Assembly: GCF_001297015.1 (NCBI RefSeq)
Contig: NZ_LIGE01000041.1
Location: 62,001 to 126,000, forward strand
DNA from: Pseudomonas sp. RIT-PI-r
Lineage (GTDB): Bacteria > Pseudomonadota > Gammaproteobacteria > Pseudomonadales > Pseudomonadaceae
DNA: 64,000 bases
Direction of reading: 5' to 3'
Shown here: positions 1 through 8,300 of the stretch, piece by piece
How the letters are laid out: the number at the start of each line of letters is the position of its first letter
Numbering within the stretch: the first letter of the stretch is position 1
Notes under the pieces: generated by a model
Told to the model about the DNA's origin: nothing
Databases searched by the model: none
The model's input: the letters and a program-made list of their open reading frames with translations, nothing else
Position numbers and translations under genes: made by a program

Positions 1-55
1 AGGGCAGGGGCGCAGTAGTCGGGTGGGTGTGCGACGGTGAGGCGAAACTGTTCAT
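1..55 (-). CDS. Start of a gene running off the left edge, product unknown
   Basis: An ATG at 53-55 on the minus strand opens a reading frame to the window edge (18 codons, beginning MNSFASPS). It is preceded by a GGAG ribosome site about 7 bases upstream and begins 19 bases after the stop of the GntR regulator, so the two are probably co-transcribed. Too little protein is present to assign a family; the Ser/Thr/Pro-rich N-terminus is not informative. Confidence 0.45.
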   Translation of the reverse strand, partial: MNSFASPSHTHPTTAPLP

Positions 56-74
56 AGCCTGTCTCCAATAGGAA

Positions 75-779
75 TCAGCGACTCAGGTTGTCATCCGGAA
101 TATTCAGCTCGATGCCCATGCGTTGACCTTCGCGCAGGATGTGCCGGCGCATTTCGGCACTGGCCTGGGCGCTGTTCTTGCTGCGGATTGCGCGCACCAC
201 GGCTTCGTTTTCTTCCAGGCGTTCGGCCAAATGTTCCGGGGAGTTACGCAGCACTTCGGCACTCTGCTTGAGCGCATTGCTGGTTTGCTGCACCACGCTC
301 TGGAAAATCGGGTTCGAGGTCAGGGTGAACAGTTCTTCGTGGAAGGCGATGTAGGCGCTGACCCCGGCCTCACTGTCACCGGCCTCAAGGGCTTCGCGCA
401 TGTCCATCAGGGTCAGGCGCAACTGGCCGACTTCCTTGCTGCTGATTGACTGCGCGACCAGGCCAACAATGAACGGCTCAAGGGTGTAGCGCAGTTGCAG
501 CACATCTTCGAGGCTGGCACCGGCGACTGCACTGTCGTGGCTTTGACCGTCGCTGAATTGCGCGTCGAGTACGATCACGCCTTTGCCCGGCATCGAGCGG
601 ACGAGGCCGAGGGTTTCCAGGACGATCACTGCTTCGCGCAGGCTCGGACGACTGATGCCCAGCTGTTCGGCGAGTTCGCGCTGGCCCGGCAGCATGTCGC
701 CGGAGCGCCACTGGCCACGGGCCAATGCGGCCCGCAGTTTTTCTACGACTGAGTTGACGACGGTTGATGTGGTGATCAC
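75..779 (-). CDS. GntR-family (FadR/FCD subfamily) transcriptional regulator
   Basis: A 234-residue DNA-binding regulator. Residues about 8-70 form the winged helix-turn-helix (GQRELAEQLGISRPSLREA is the recognition region) and about 90-220 an all-helical FCD ligand domain, the architecture of FadR, LldR and PdhR. Members usually bind an organic or fatty acid that releases them from DNA. The start is GTG (MITTSTVVN), with GGAG upstream. It lies 76 bases downstream of a C4-dicarboxylate symporter on the same strand, and two FadR-type operator matches sit upstream of that symporter. I infer it controls dicarboxylate or related acid uptake; the ligand cannot be read from the sequence. Confidence 0.85.
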   Translation of the reverse strand: MITTSTVVNSVVEKLRAALARGQWRSGDMLPGQRELAEQLGISRPSLREAVIVLETLGLVRSMPGKGVIVLDAQFSDGQSHDSAVAGASLEDVLQLRYTLEPFIVGLVAQSISSKEVGQLRLTLMDMREALEAGDSEAGVSAYIAFHEELFTLTSNPIFQSVVQQTSNALKQSAEVLRNSPEHLAERLEENEAVVRAIRSKNSAQASAEMRRHILREGQRMGIELNIPDDNLSR

Positions 780-817
780 TTGTCTTGCTCCATGTGCCTA
801 AAGGGGCGCCGCAAACC

Positions 818-836
818 AAAAGATCGCAGCCTGCGG
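818..836. repeat. Half REP-like element
   Basis: AAAGATCGCAGCCTGCGG matches one arm of the inverted repeats seen complete at 45250-45335 and 60244-60326. Only one arm is evident here, between the GntR gene and the symporter. Confidence 0.5.
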
Positions 837-855
837 CCACCCCGGCAGGGTTAAA

Positions 856-2169
856 TCAGAACTCCTGCTGGTGCGCCGGAGTTGCTGCTTTACGCGGTTG
901 AAAGGTGTAGCCCTGCTGACCGCTGAGTACTTTGTTGGCGCGTTGTACGTCGATGTCCTTTTCCCAACGGGCGATCGCTACCGTGGCAACGCAGTTGCCG
1001 ATCAGGTTGGTCAGCGCCCGACCGATGCCCATGAACCAGTCCACGGCCAGCACCAATACCAGACCGACCACCGGGATCGCCGGAATCGCCGTCAACGTTG
1101 CCGCCAGAATCACCAGTGCCGAACCGGGAATGCCGTGGGCACCTTTGGAGGTAATCAGCGACACCAGCAGAATGGTCAGCAAGTCGGTCATCGCCAGTGG
1201 TGTGCCGGTGGCATTGGCGATGAAGACAATGGCCAGGGTGAGGTAGATCGAAAAACCGTCGAGATTGAACGAGTACCCGGTCGGAATCACCAGACCCACG
1301 GTCGAACTGCCGATGCCGAGGTGTTCGAGTTTGCGCATGATCTGTGGCAACACGGCGTCGGACGAGGCGGTGCCCATGACGATCAGCAGTTCTTCACGCA
1401 GATACTTCAACAGCGGCCACATGCGCAGGCCAGAGGCACGCATCACCAGACCGAGAATCACGCTGACGAACGCGATGCAGGTCAGGTAGAACAAACCGAC
1501 CAGGCTACCCAGATGTTGCAGGGAGTCGAGGCCATATTTGCTGGTGGTGAAAGCGATGGCGCCGAACACGCCGATCGGTGCCAGACGCACGATCATGCCC
1601 ATGATCCGGAAGATCACATGGCTCAGTTCGTTGATCAGTCGCGAGATCCCGGAAGCGGCTTCACCGACCAGATTCAACGCACTGCCGAACAGCACCGAGA
1701 ACAGTAGAACCTGCAGAATGTTGTTGTCAGCGAAGGCACCGATCACCGACGTCGGGATCAGGTCCATCAGGAACTGCGTGGTGGTGTGCATGTGCTGGCC
1801 GCGTTCGGCGAGATCGCCCATGTCGGTGGTGGACAGCTGCTCCAGATGAATATTCGCGCCGCTGCCGATGCCAGTGCTGAAGGCGAAGACCAGGCCGATC
1901 ACCAAAGCGATGGTGGTCAGCACTTCAAAGTAGATCACCGACTTGAGGCCGATGCGCCCGACCTTCTTCAGATCGCCCGCGCCGCTGATACCGCTGACCA
2001 CCACGCAGAACACGATCAGGCCAATGAGCATCTTGATCAGTTTGATGAAACCGTCGCCGAGCGGTTTGAGCTGGGCCGAGTATTCGGGGAGGGTCAGCCC
2101 GCAGACGATGCCGAGCATCAGTCCGAGAACCACTTGGAGAAAGATTGAACGCGAGCACCATCTGAGCAT
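856..2169 (-). CDS. dctA: C4-dicarboxylate/cation symporter, DctA family
   Basis: A 437-residue inner-membrane transporter of the DAACS (dicarboxylate/amino acid:cation symporter) family, which takes up succinate, fumarate, malate or related anions with protons or sodium. Visible family features are the serine-rich reentrant region near MGTASSDAVLPQIM, the PTGYSFNLDG motif and the ITSKGAHGIPGSA hairpin followed by the C-terminal helices. Length fits DctA (about 430-445). AGGA lies 9 bases before the ATG. Pseudomonads carry several DctA paralogues, and the usual main one is controlled by DctBD and sigma-54; this copy instead sits with a GntR regulator, so the precise substrate and the symbol are uncertain. 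Confidence 0.8.
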   Translation of the reverse strand: MLRWCSRSIFLQVVLGLMLGIVCGLTLPEYSAQLKPLGDGFIKLIKMLIGLIVFCVVVSGISGAGDLKKVGRIGLKSVIYFEVLTTIALVIGLVFAFSTGIGSGANIHLEQLSTTDMGDLAERGQHMHTTTQFLMDLIPTSVIGAFADNNILQVLLFSVLFGSALNLVGEAASGISRLINELSHVIFRIMGMIVRLAPIGVFGAIAFTTSKYGLDSLQHLGSLVGLFYLTCIAFVSVILGLVMRASGLRMWPLLKYLREELLIVMGTASSDAVLPQIMRKLEHLGIGSSTVGLVIPTGYSFNLDGFSIYLTLAIVFIANATGTPLAMTDLLTILLVSLITSKGAHGIPGSALVILAATLTAIPAIPVVGLVLVLAVDWFMGIGRALTNLIGNCVATVAIARWEKDIDVQRANKVLSGQQGYTFQPRKAATPAHQQEF

Positions 2170-2237
2170 GGGAGGAATCCTGGTCGGTGTCCTGGCTGCC
2201 GTGTGCGGAGCACATCAGATTCAGGACTTAATTATTG

Positions 2238-2248
2238 TGGTCTTACCG
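2238..2248. promoter_or_regulatory. Putative GntR/FadR-type operator 1
   Basis: TGGTCTTACCG matches the FadR/PdhR/LldR-type palindrome TGGTnnnACCA at all but the last base. It lies 69 bases before the dctA start codon. A second match occurs at 2323. Confidence 0.5.
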
Positions 2249-2322
2249 GTATGTCCAGTGCAGGCGCAGTCTACGCTCGGTTTTTTCAGTAATACAAGGG
2301 GGAAGCACAAAATTGGCATGAC

Positions 2323-2333
2323 CGGTCTGACCA
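2323..2333. promoter_or_regulatory. Putative GntR/FadR-type operator 2
   Basis: CGGTCTGACCA shares the GGTCTnACC core with the site at 2238 and differs from the TGGTnnnACCA palindrome only at the first base. The 85-base centre-to-centre distance is about eight helical turns, which would suit two dimers acting together; that is inference. Confidence 0.5.
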
Positions 2334-2417
2334 GTGGTGCGCAATGCTGTTGTGGCGGGCGGCGTTCGAGAGGCGATGCCCGGTCATGACTGGCCGGGCG
2401 CGGTGTTGGGATCCTGC

Positions 2418-2972
2418 TCAGTAAGGCACGTTACGCTGGAGGATGTTCAACTTGAAGTCGATAACACCTGCACTGCGATTGTGGTTGGTGCGCACGAAAG
2501 TACCCACTTTCGGATCGTATTTACTGCGACTTTGCCCTGCGCAGAGCAGAGCACCGCCTCGGGTCCGTATTCTGACGGTGGGAGTGTCCGTGTCGATTTC
2601 ATCGAGGGTGATGATGTTGCCTTTGGCGTTCAGCAAGTTGAAGGTGGTCTGATCGCCATCTTCGGTTGCATAGGCATTCAAGAAGTCTTTTTCTTCTCGA
2701 CTGATGGTTCTGTAGTAATACTCGCCCGGCGTGAAAATGTAGATTGTGTAGTAGTCGTCGAGGCACCGGAAATAAAAGGTCAAGGCGTCGGGGGCTACAT
2801 CGGGCTTGAGAAAAAGATAGTTTGAAACATCTATCTGGTAGGAGAAGGTAAAGGCCTCGTAATCCGGACGCGGAGTGCTGATTGCCCTGCCATAAGTCAA
2901 CTTCGGAAAGTGAGGTTGACCAAAGCGAGTGCTAATGGTTGCAGTAAACGATTTTTCTTGGTCGGTACTCAT
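2418..2972 (-). CDS. Hypothetical protein, tandem paralogue A
   Basis: A 184-residue protein beginning MSTDQEKSF, preceded by AAGAAG; the frame extends further upstream but the internal ATG matches the start of the neighbouring paralogue. No signal peptide or membrane segment is visible. The body is rich in Tyr, Phe, Thr and Asp and looks beta-strand based: YFRCLDDYYTIYI, then TTFNLLNAKGNIITLDEID, then a strand-turn-strand C-terminal third ending LQRNVPY. The same landmarks occur in the same order in the gene at 3049. The ITLDEID/VRIRTRGG pattern is loosely like beta-trefoil (fascin/actin-crosslinking) repeats, which is only a guess. Function unknown. Base composition is visibly more AT-rich than adjacent genes. 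Confidence 0.75.
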   Translation of the reverse strand: MSTDQEKSFTATISTRFGQPHFPKLTYGRAISTPRPDYEAFTFSYQIDVSNYLFLKPDVAPDALTFYFRCLDDYYTIYIFTPGEYYYRTISREEKDFLNAYATEDGDQTTFNLLNAKGNIITLDEIDTDTPTVRIRTRGGALLCAGQSRSKYDPKVGTFVRTNHNRSAGVIDFKLNILQRNVPY

Positions 2973-3048
2973 AAGTGTCTTCTTTTTTAATGCGAATAGA
3001 TAAGTCACTTGGCCGCAAGTGGGCGCAAGCATGCAAATGTTTGTGTTG

Positions 3049-3621
3049 TCAGATTTCGTCTGGATCACTGATGAACGAGGCATTGCGCTCAATGATTCGC
3101 AATGTGAACGGGATGCCGTCGTTATCAGTCCCGGCCAGGTAGCTGTAGGGGGCGCCTCGGCGGCGAACGGCGCTGATGTGTCCGGAGTTGCGGGCCTTGA
3201 GCCGAACCCGCTGAGTATCACGTCCCATGTCCTCAAGGGTGATGGTTCGATTATCCAGACTCAGTAGGTTGAACGAGGTGGTGTCACCGCCTGCCGGCAG
3301 GAAGGCACCCAGCACGCCGGCGACATCCTTGCTGATGCAATGGCCGGTATGAGTGGCGTGGGAACGGATGTAGAGGTGGTAATAGTCATCGGTGCAGCGA
3401 AAGTAAATGTTCATGGGCGACGCATTTTTTACTTCCCCGTGCGGACGGCGGCCCAGTAGATGAGCATCATTGAGTTTGATGGAGGCACCGGTATAAAAGC
3501 CACCCGAAAAGGATTTATCAATGCGCAGGGTCGGTGCTTCATATAATGCCCCTAGGATATCGAGGTGATGGTGGTCAAGTTCCAGTATTGCTATAAAGGA
3601 TTTCTGCCTGTTGGTGCTCAT
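3049..3621 (-). CDS. Hypothetical protein, tandem paralogue B
   Basis: A 190-residue protein beginning MSTNRQKSF behind a strong AAGGAAGAG ribosome site. It is paralogous to the gene 76 bases downstream: shared landmarks are the MST-(D/N)-x-(E/Q)-KSF start, YFRC-x-DDYY, the (D/T)TT-x-FNLL segment, ITL(E/D)(D/E) and a C-terminal LRIIERNASF block. It has no recognisable catalytic motif, signal peptide or membrane helix. The pair is flanked by dctA and glyA and interrupts otherwise ordinary core genes. It could be a small lectin-like or trefoil protein, but I cannot name a family. Confidence 0.75.
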   Translation of the reverse strand: MSTNRQKSFIAILELDHHHLDILGALYEAPTLRIDKSFSGGFYTGASIKLNDAHLLGRRPHGEVKNASPMNIYFRCTDDYYHLYIRSHATHTGHCISKDVAGVLGAFLPAGGDTTSFNLLSLDNRTITLEDMGRDTQRVRLKARNSGHISAVRRRGAPYSYLAGTDNDGIPFTLRIIERNASFISDPDEI

Positions 3622-3846
3622 GAACTCTTCCTTGAGTTGTTGATACTGTGATTTTTAGCGATTGTTAAAAACCTTTTCCACGACTTTTTCAGTTGTTATT
3701 GGGTTATTGGTTTACCTCGGCTAAACACTATCAGCTAAGTTTTATTGGTGGGTGTGTTTTTACTTAAGTTGTTGTTTCAGTGTTCAAGCGCCGAAAGTAA
3801 TGAGCCCAAAGGAGGGGGACGATATCTGCTTTCCTGCAGACGAAAA

Positions 3847-3875
3847 AAAACCGGCCAATCACTTGGCCGGTTTTT
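3847..3875 (-). terminator. Rho-independent terminator of glyA
   Basis: The inverted repeat AACCGGCCAA...TTGGCCGGTT with A and T runs on either side lies 25 bases past the glyA stop. It can terminate in both directions. The rest of 3622-3899 is AT-rich with no gene I can support. Confidence 0.85.
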
Positions 3876-3899
3876 CATGCTGCGGGTTTGACGTCGCGA

Positions 3900-5153
3900 T
3901 TACGCGCCGTATACCGGCAGTTTCTTGCAAATGGCTTTGACTTTCTCACGAACGGCGTCGATCACCGCTTCGTTGTTCAGGTCAGCCAGGATGTCGCAGA
4001 TCCAGCCGGCCAGTTCTTTGCACTCGGCTTGCTTGAAGCCGCGAGTGGTCACAGCCGGGGTACCGAAGCGCAGGCCGGAAGTGACGAACGGCGAGCGTGG
4101 ATCGTTTGGCACCGAGTTCTTGTTCACGGTGATGAACGCTTTGCCCAGAGCGGCGTCGGCGTCTTTACCGGAGATGTCCTGCTTGATCAGCGACAGCAGG
4201 AACAGGTGGTTCTTGGTACCGCCCGAAACCACGTCGAAACCGCGCTCGATGAACACTTCGGCCATGGCCTGGGCGTTCAGTACCACTTGTTCCTGGTAGG
4301 CCTTGAACTCAGGCTGCAGTGCTTCCTTGAAGCAGATCGCCTTGGCAGCAATCACGTGCTCCAGCGGGCCACCCTGGGCGCCCGGGAATACCGCGGAGTT
4401 CAGCTTCTTCTCGATGTCGGCGTTGGCGCGCGCCAGGATCAGGCCGCCACGTGGACCGCGCAGGGTCTTGTGCGTGGTGGTGGTCACGACGTCAGCGAAT
4501 GGCACCGGGTTCGGGTAAACACCAGCGGCAACCAGACCGGCCACGTGAGCCATGTCGACGAACAGGTAAGCACCAACCTTGTCCGCGATGGCGCGGAAGC
4601 GTGGGAAGTCGAGGATCTGCGAGTAGGCAGAGAAACCGGCGACGATCATTTTCGGCTTGTGCTCAACGGCCAGGCGCTCGACTTCGTCGTAGTCGATCAG
4701 GCCATTGGCGTCGATGCCGTACTGCACGGCGTTGTACAGCTTGCCGGAGGAGGAAACGCTGGCGCCGTGGGTCAGGTGACCACCGTGGGCCAGGCTCATG
4801 CCCAGAATGGTGTCGCCACCTTGCAGCAGGGCCAGGTAAACAGCCGCGTTGGCTTGCGAACCGGCGTGTGGCTGAACGTTGGCGTAATCGGCGCCGAACA
4901 GCTCTTTGGCGCGGTCGATGGCCAGTTGCTCAACGATGTCGACGTACTCGCAACCACCGTAGTAGCGCTTGCCTGGGTAGCCTTCAGCGTACTTGTTGGT
5001 CAGGACCGAGCCTTGAGCTTCCATCACCGCTGGGCTGGTGTAGTTTTCCGAAGCGATCAGCTCAATGTGTTCTTCCTGGCGCTGAGCTTCTTGCTCCATG
5101 GCGGCAAAAAGGTCGGCGTCGTACTTGGCAATAGTCAAATCACGGCTGAACAT
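3900..5153 (-). CDS. glyA: Serine hydroxymethyltransferase
   Basis: A PLP enzyme of 417 residues that interconverts serine and glycine with tetrahydrofolate, supplying one-carbon units in the cytoplasm. The PLP lysine lies in TTTHKTLRGPRGG at about residue 230; HIELIASENY near the N-terminus is the family signature. The start MFSRDLTIAKYD is chosen because GAGG lies just upstream and it gives the standard length; four extra codons upstream are possible. Its order next to morA matches glyA3-morA in P. aeruginosa, which has more than one glyA. Confidence 0.96.
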   Translation of the reverse strand: MFSRDLTIAKYDADLFAAMEQEAQRQEEHIELIASENYTSPAVMEAQGSVLTNKYAEGYPGKRYYGGCEYVDIVEQLAIDRAKELFGADYANVQPHAGSQANAAVYLALLQGGDTILGMSLAHGGHLTHGASVSSSGKLYNAVQYGIDANGLIDYDEVERLAVEHKPKMIVAGFSAYSQILDFPRFRAIADKVGAYLFVDMAHVAGLVAAGVYPNPVPFADVVTTTTHKTLRGPRGGLILARANADIEKKLNSAVFPGAQGGPLEHVIAAKAICFKEALQPEFKAYQEQVVLNAQAMAEVFIERGFDVVSGGTKNHLFLLSLIKQDISGKDADAALGKAFITVNKNSVPNDPRSPFVTSGLRFGTPAVTTRGFKQAECKELAGWICDILADLNNEAVIDAVREKVKAICKKLPVYGA

Positions 5154-5287
5154 GGCGGTCCTCAAGGATCGGGGGCAGAAAAGGGGGGCATTCTAACCCA
5201 ATGGGTTTTGGATGGCATATGAAACGACATCATGTCGCAGACAAGTGGCGTTCATGCGCAGATCAGTGGTGTTTCTGCCGACCCAAT

Positions 5288-5375
5288 CGCGAGCAGGCTC
5301 ACTCCTACAGTATCCGAGGTGAGCTTAAAACTTGTGATCGACATCAATCCCTTGTAGGAGTGAGCCTGCTCGTGA
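5288..5375. repeat. REPIN-like inverted repeat, type A
   Basis: Two oppositely oriented copies of TAGGAGTGAGCCTGCTCG, here with the left arm reading GCGAGCAGGCTCACTCCTAC, separated by about 40 bases between glyA and morA. The same pair recurs at 13928, 19229, 23578, 29629 and, in variants, at 36740 and 57325. Confidence 0.85.
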
Positions 5376-5392
5376 TGGCTGCACCACAAATC

Positions 5393-8300
5393 TCAGTCGA
5401 ACATGAACAACGCGTCATTGCTGAACTGCGCTTCAAAGCGGCTCGCCGGCATCGGTCGCCCGAACAGATACCCCTGAACCTCATCGCAACCATGCTCACG
5501 CAGGAAGTCCAGTTGTTCATGGGTCTCCACGCCCTCGGCGATCACCGCCAGATTCAGGCTGTGCGCCATCGCGATGATCGCCCGGGCAATCTGCGCGTCC
5601 TGCTCGCCCGACGGTAAGCCGTCAACAAACGTACGGTCGATCTTCAGCACGTCGATCGGGAATTGCTTGAGGTAGTTCAGCGATGAATACCCGGTGCCGA
5701 AGTCGTCGACCGCAATGCTCAGGCCGAGGTTTTTCAGCCCGGCGAGAATCTGCATCGCCTCGCTGACTTCGCGCATCAGGATACTTTCGGTCAGCTCCAG
5801 CTCCAGACACGCCGGCGGCAGGCCGGTTTCGCGCAGGATCGTGGCGATCCGCGTGCCGAGCTGGCCGTCGGAGAACTGCCGCGCCGAGATGTTCACCGAA
5901 ACCTTCGGCACGCGTACACGATTCTGGTGCCAGGTCTTCAGTTGGCGGCAAGCCTCGCTGATCACCCAGTCGCCAACGTCCACCACCAGACCGAGTTCTT
6001 CCAGCACTGGAATGAAATCCCCCGGCGGCACCAGTCCACGACGTGGATGGCGCCAGCGCAACAGTGCTTCGGCACCGGTCAGACGCTTGCCATCGCCGCT
6101 GAACTGCGGTTGGTAATACAGGACGAATTCGTTCTGCTCCAGGGCGTGGCGCAAGTCGCTTTCCAGTTCCAGTCGCTCCAGCGCACTGGCGTTCATGTCG
6201 GCCTGATAGAACTGGAAGTTGTTCTTGCCACGTTCCTTGGCGTGGTACATCGCGGTGTCCGCGTTCTTCATCAACTGGCTGAGTTCGTTGCCGTCCTGCG
6301 GACTCAGAGCGATGCCGATACTGGCGGTGACGAAGAACTCGCGGCCCTCGAGCACGAATGGCCGCACCAGGCTGCCGAGAATCTGTTCGGCGACATGAAT
6401 CGCCCGGTTCAGCGCCATTTCGCGGCTGGAACGATGTTGCAGCAGCAAGGTGAATTCGTCGCCGCCCATGCGCGCCACGGTGTCGTCATCGTCGACGCAG
6501 GCCAGCAGGCGCGTGGCCATGTCTTTCAGCATGCGGTCGCCGGCAGCGTGACCGAGGGAGTCGTTGATCGGTTTGAAACGGTCGAGGTCGAGGAACATCA
6601 GCACCACCCACGACTTCTGCCGTTCGGCCGATTGCAGCGCGGTGTGCAGGCGATCCTGGAACAGCGTGCGGTTCGGCAAATGGGTCAGGGCGTCGTAATA
6701 GGCGAGGCGGTGAATGCGTTGCTCGCTGGCCTTGCGCTCGCTGATGTCGCTGAAGAAACACACGTAACTGGCCAGATCACCCTCGTCGTCGAGTACGGCG
6801 GTGATGCCGACCCACGCCGGATAGTGCTCGCCGTTACGGCGCTTCATCCAGACTTCGCCTTCCCACGTGCTGTGTTCGTGCAGTTGCTTGAGCACGTAGC
6901 GCAAGTGTGCGTCCTGCTGCTCGTCGACGGTGAGCATGTTCGGTAACTGGTCGAGCACTTCGCTCACCGCGTAGCCACTGACACGGCTGAACGCTTCGTT
7001 GGCCTGAACGATGTAGCCGGCCGGGTCGGTGATCAGAATCGCCGAGGTCGAGTGTTCGAAAACCGTCGCGGCCATGCGCAGGTCTTTTTCCGCACGGCGC
7101 TGCTGGCTGATGTCGCGACCGACACCGAGCACACCTTCGAACGCGCCGTGCTCGTCCCACACCAGCACCAGACGCAGCTCGATCGGGATCTTGCGGCCAT
7201 CGGCGCGCAGGCAGTCGAACAGGAACATTTGCGTCTGCACCTGGCTGCGCAACAGCGCCAGTTGTTCGGGTTTATCGAGGGCTTTGCTGACCCGGTCCAT
7301 CAGCGTGTAGATGCCGCTCAGTTGCTGCGGGTTGGCAATGGTCGATTGCCAGCCGTTCTGGAAAATCCACTCGGCGTCATACCCCAGCACCGCCTGTACC
7401 GACGGGCTGACGTAGTTCAGCGAGAGCTTGCTGTCGGTGGAGAAGATCACGTCGCTGATGCTTTCGGCGAGCATGCGGTAGCGCTGTTCGCTGTCACGCA
7501 GCGATTCGCTGGCTTCGATCTGCTCGGTGATGTCCTTGGCCACGCCGATGATCCGCGTGACTTGATCGTGCTTGTCGCGTGCCAGCGCCTGCTCGCGAAT
7601 ATCGAAGCGCCGCCATTTGCCGTCGCGATGGCGGAAGCGCAACTGGCACTGCAGCAACTGGCTGTAACCGGCGTGACGCTGCATCTGCCGCGAGCGATGG
7701 TAATAGTCGGCGTCTTCGGGGTGCAGCAGGATTTCCCAGAAATACTCGCCCATCTGGTGCAGTTCGGTACGGTTGTAACCGAGCGTCTGGCCGAGGTGGT
7801 GGTTGCTGAAAATCATCCGCTGGCTGATGACGTCCTGCACATACAGATGATCCGGCACGGTGCGCACCACGTCCGACCAGAAACCTTCGCGTTCGAGCAA
7901 CGACAGTTCGATCAGCTTGCGGCTGGTGATGTCGTTGATGCTCAGGATCACCGCTTTGTAGTCGTGCTGCTCGGTCGGCAGGCGCAGCACCATCCACAGG
8001 TGCTGGTCGCGGCCATTGATGTCCGGCAGCTTGATTTCCAGCTCCAGCTGATCCTGTTGCTGCAATACGGCATCGAGTATCTGATTGCCAATGGCGCACT
8101 GGCGGTGTGGATGGCCGTCGATCAACAGCTGCCAGGCGTGCTCGCAGGAATTGACGTTGAGCAGTTGCAACGCCACCTGATTGACCTCGGTGACACGCAG
8201 TTCCTGGAGCAATTGCTGGCGCTGCTGCGGCTGGTCGAGCCAGGCCTTGAGCTGATCGCTGGTCTGGATCCGGGCCTTGTCGAAAACCTGCTTGAGACCG

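Noticed and set aside
2334..2825. 163-residue plus-strand frame
   Set aside because: Antisense to the paralogue-A gene; the minus-strand frame is supported by similarity to its neighbour.
3752..3940. 62-residue plus-strand frame
   Set aside because: Runs through the glyA terminator and antisense glyA end; no plausible ribosome site.
3888..5222. Long plus-strand frame opposite glyA
   Set aside because: Shadow of glyA in GC-rich DNA: no start context and no recognisable protein.
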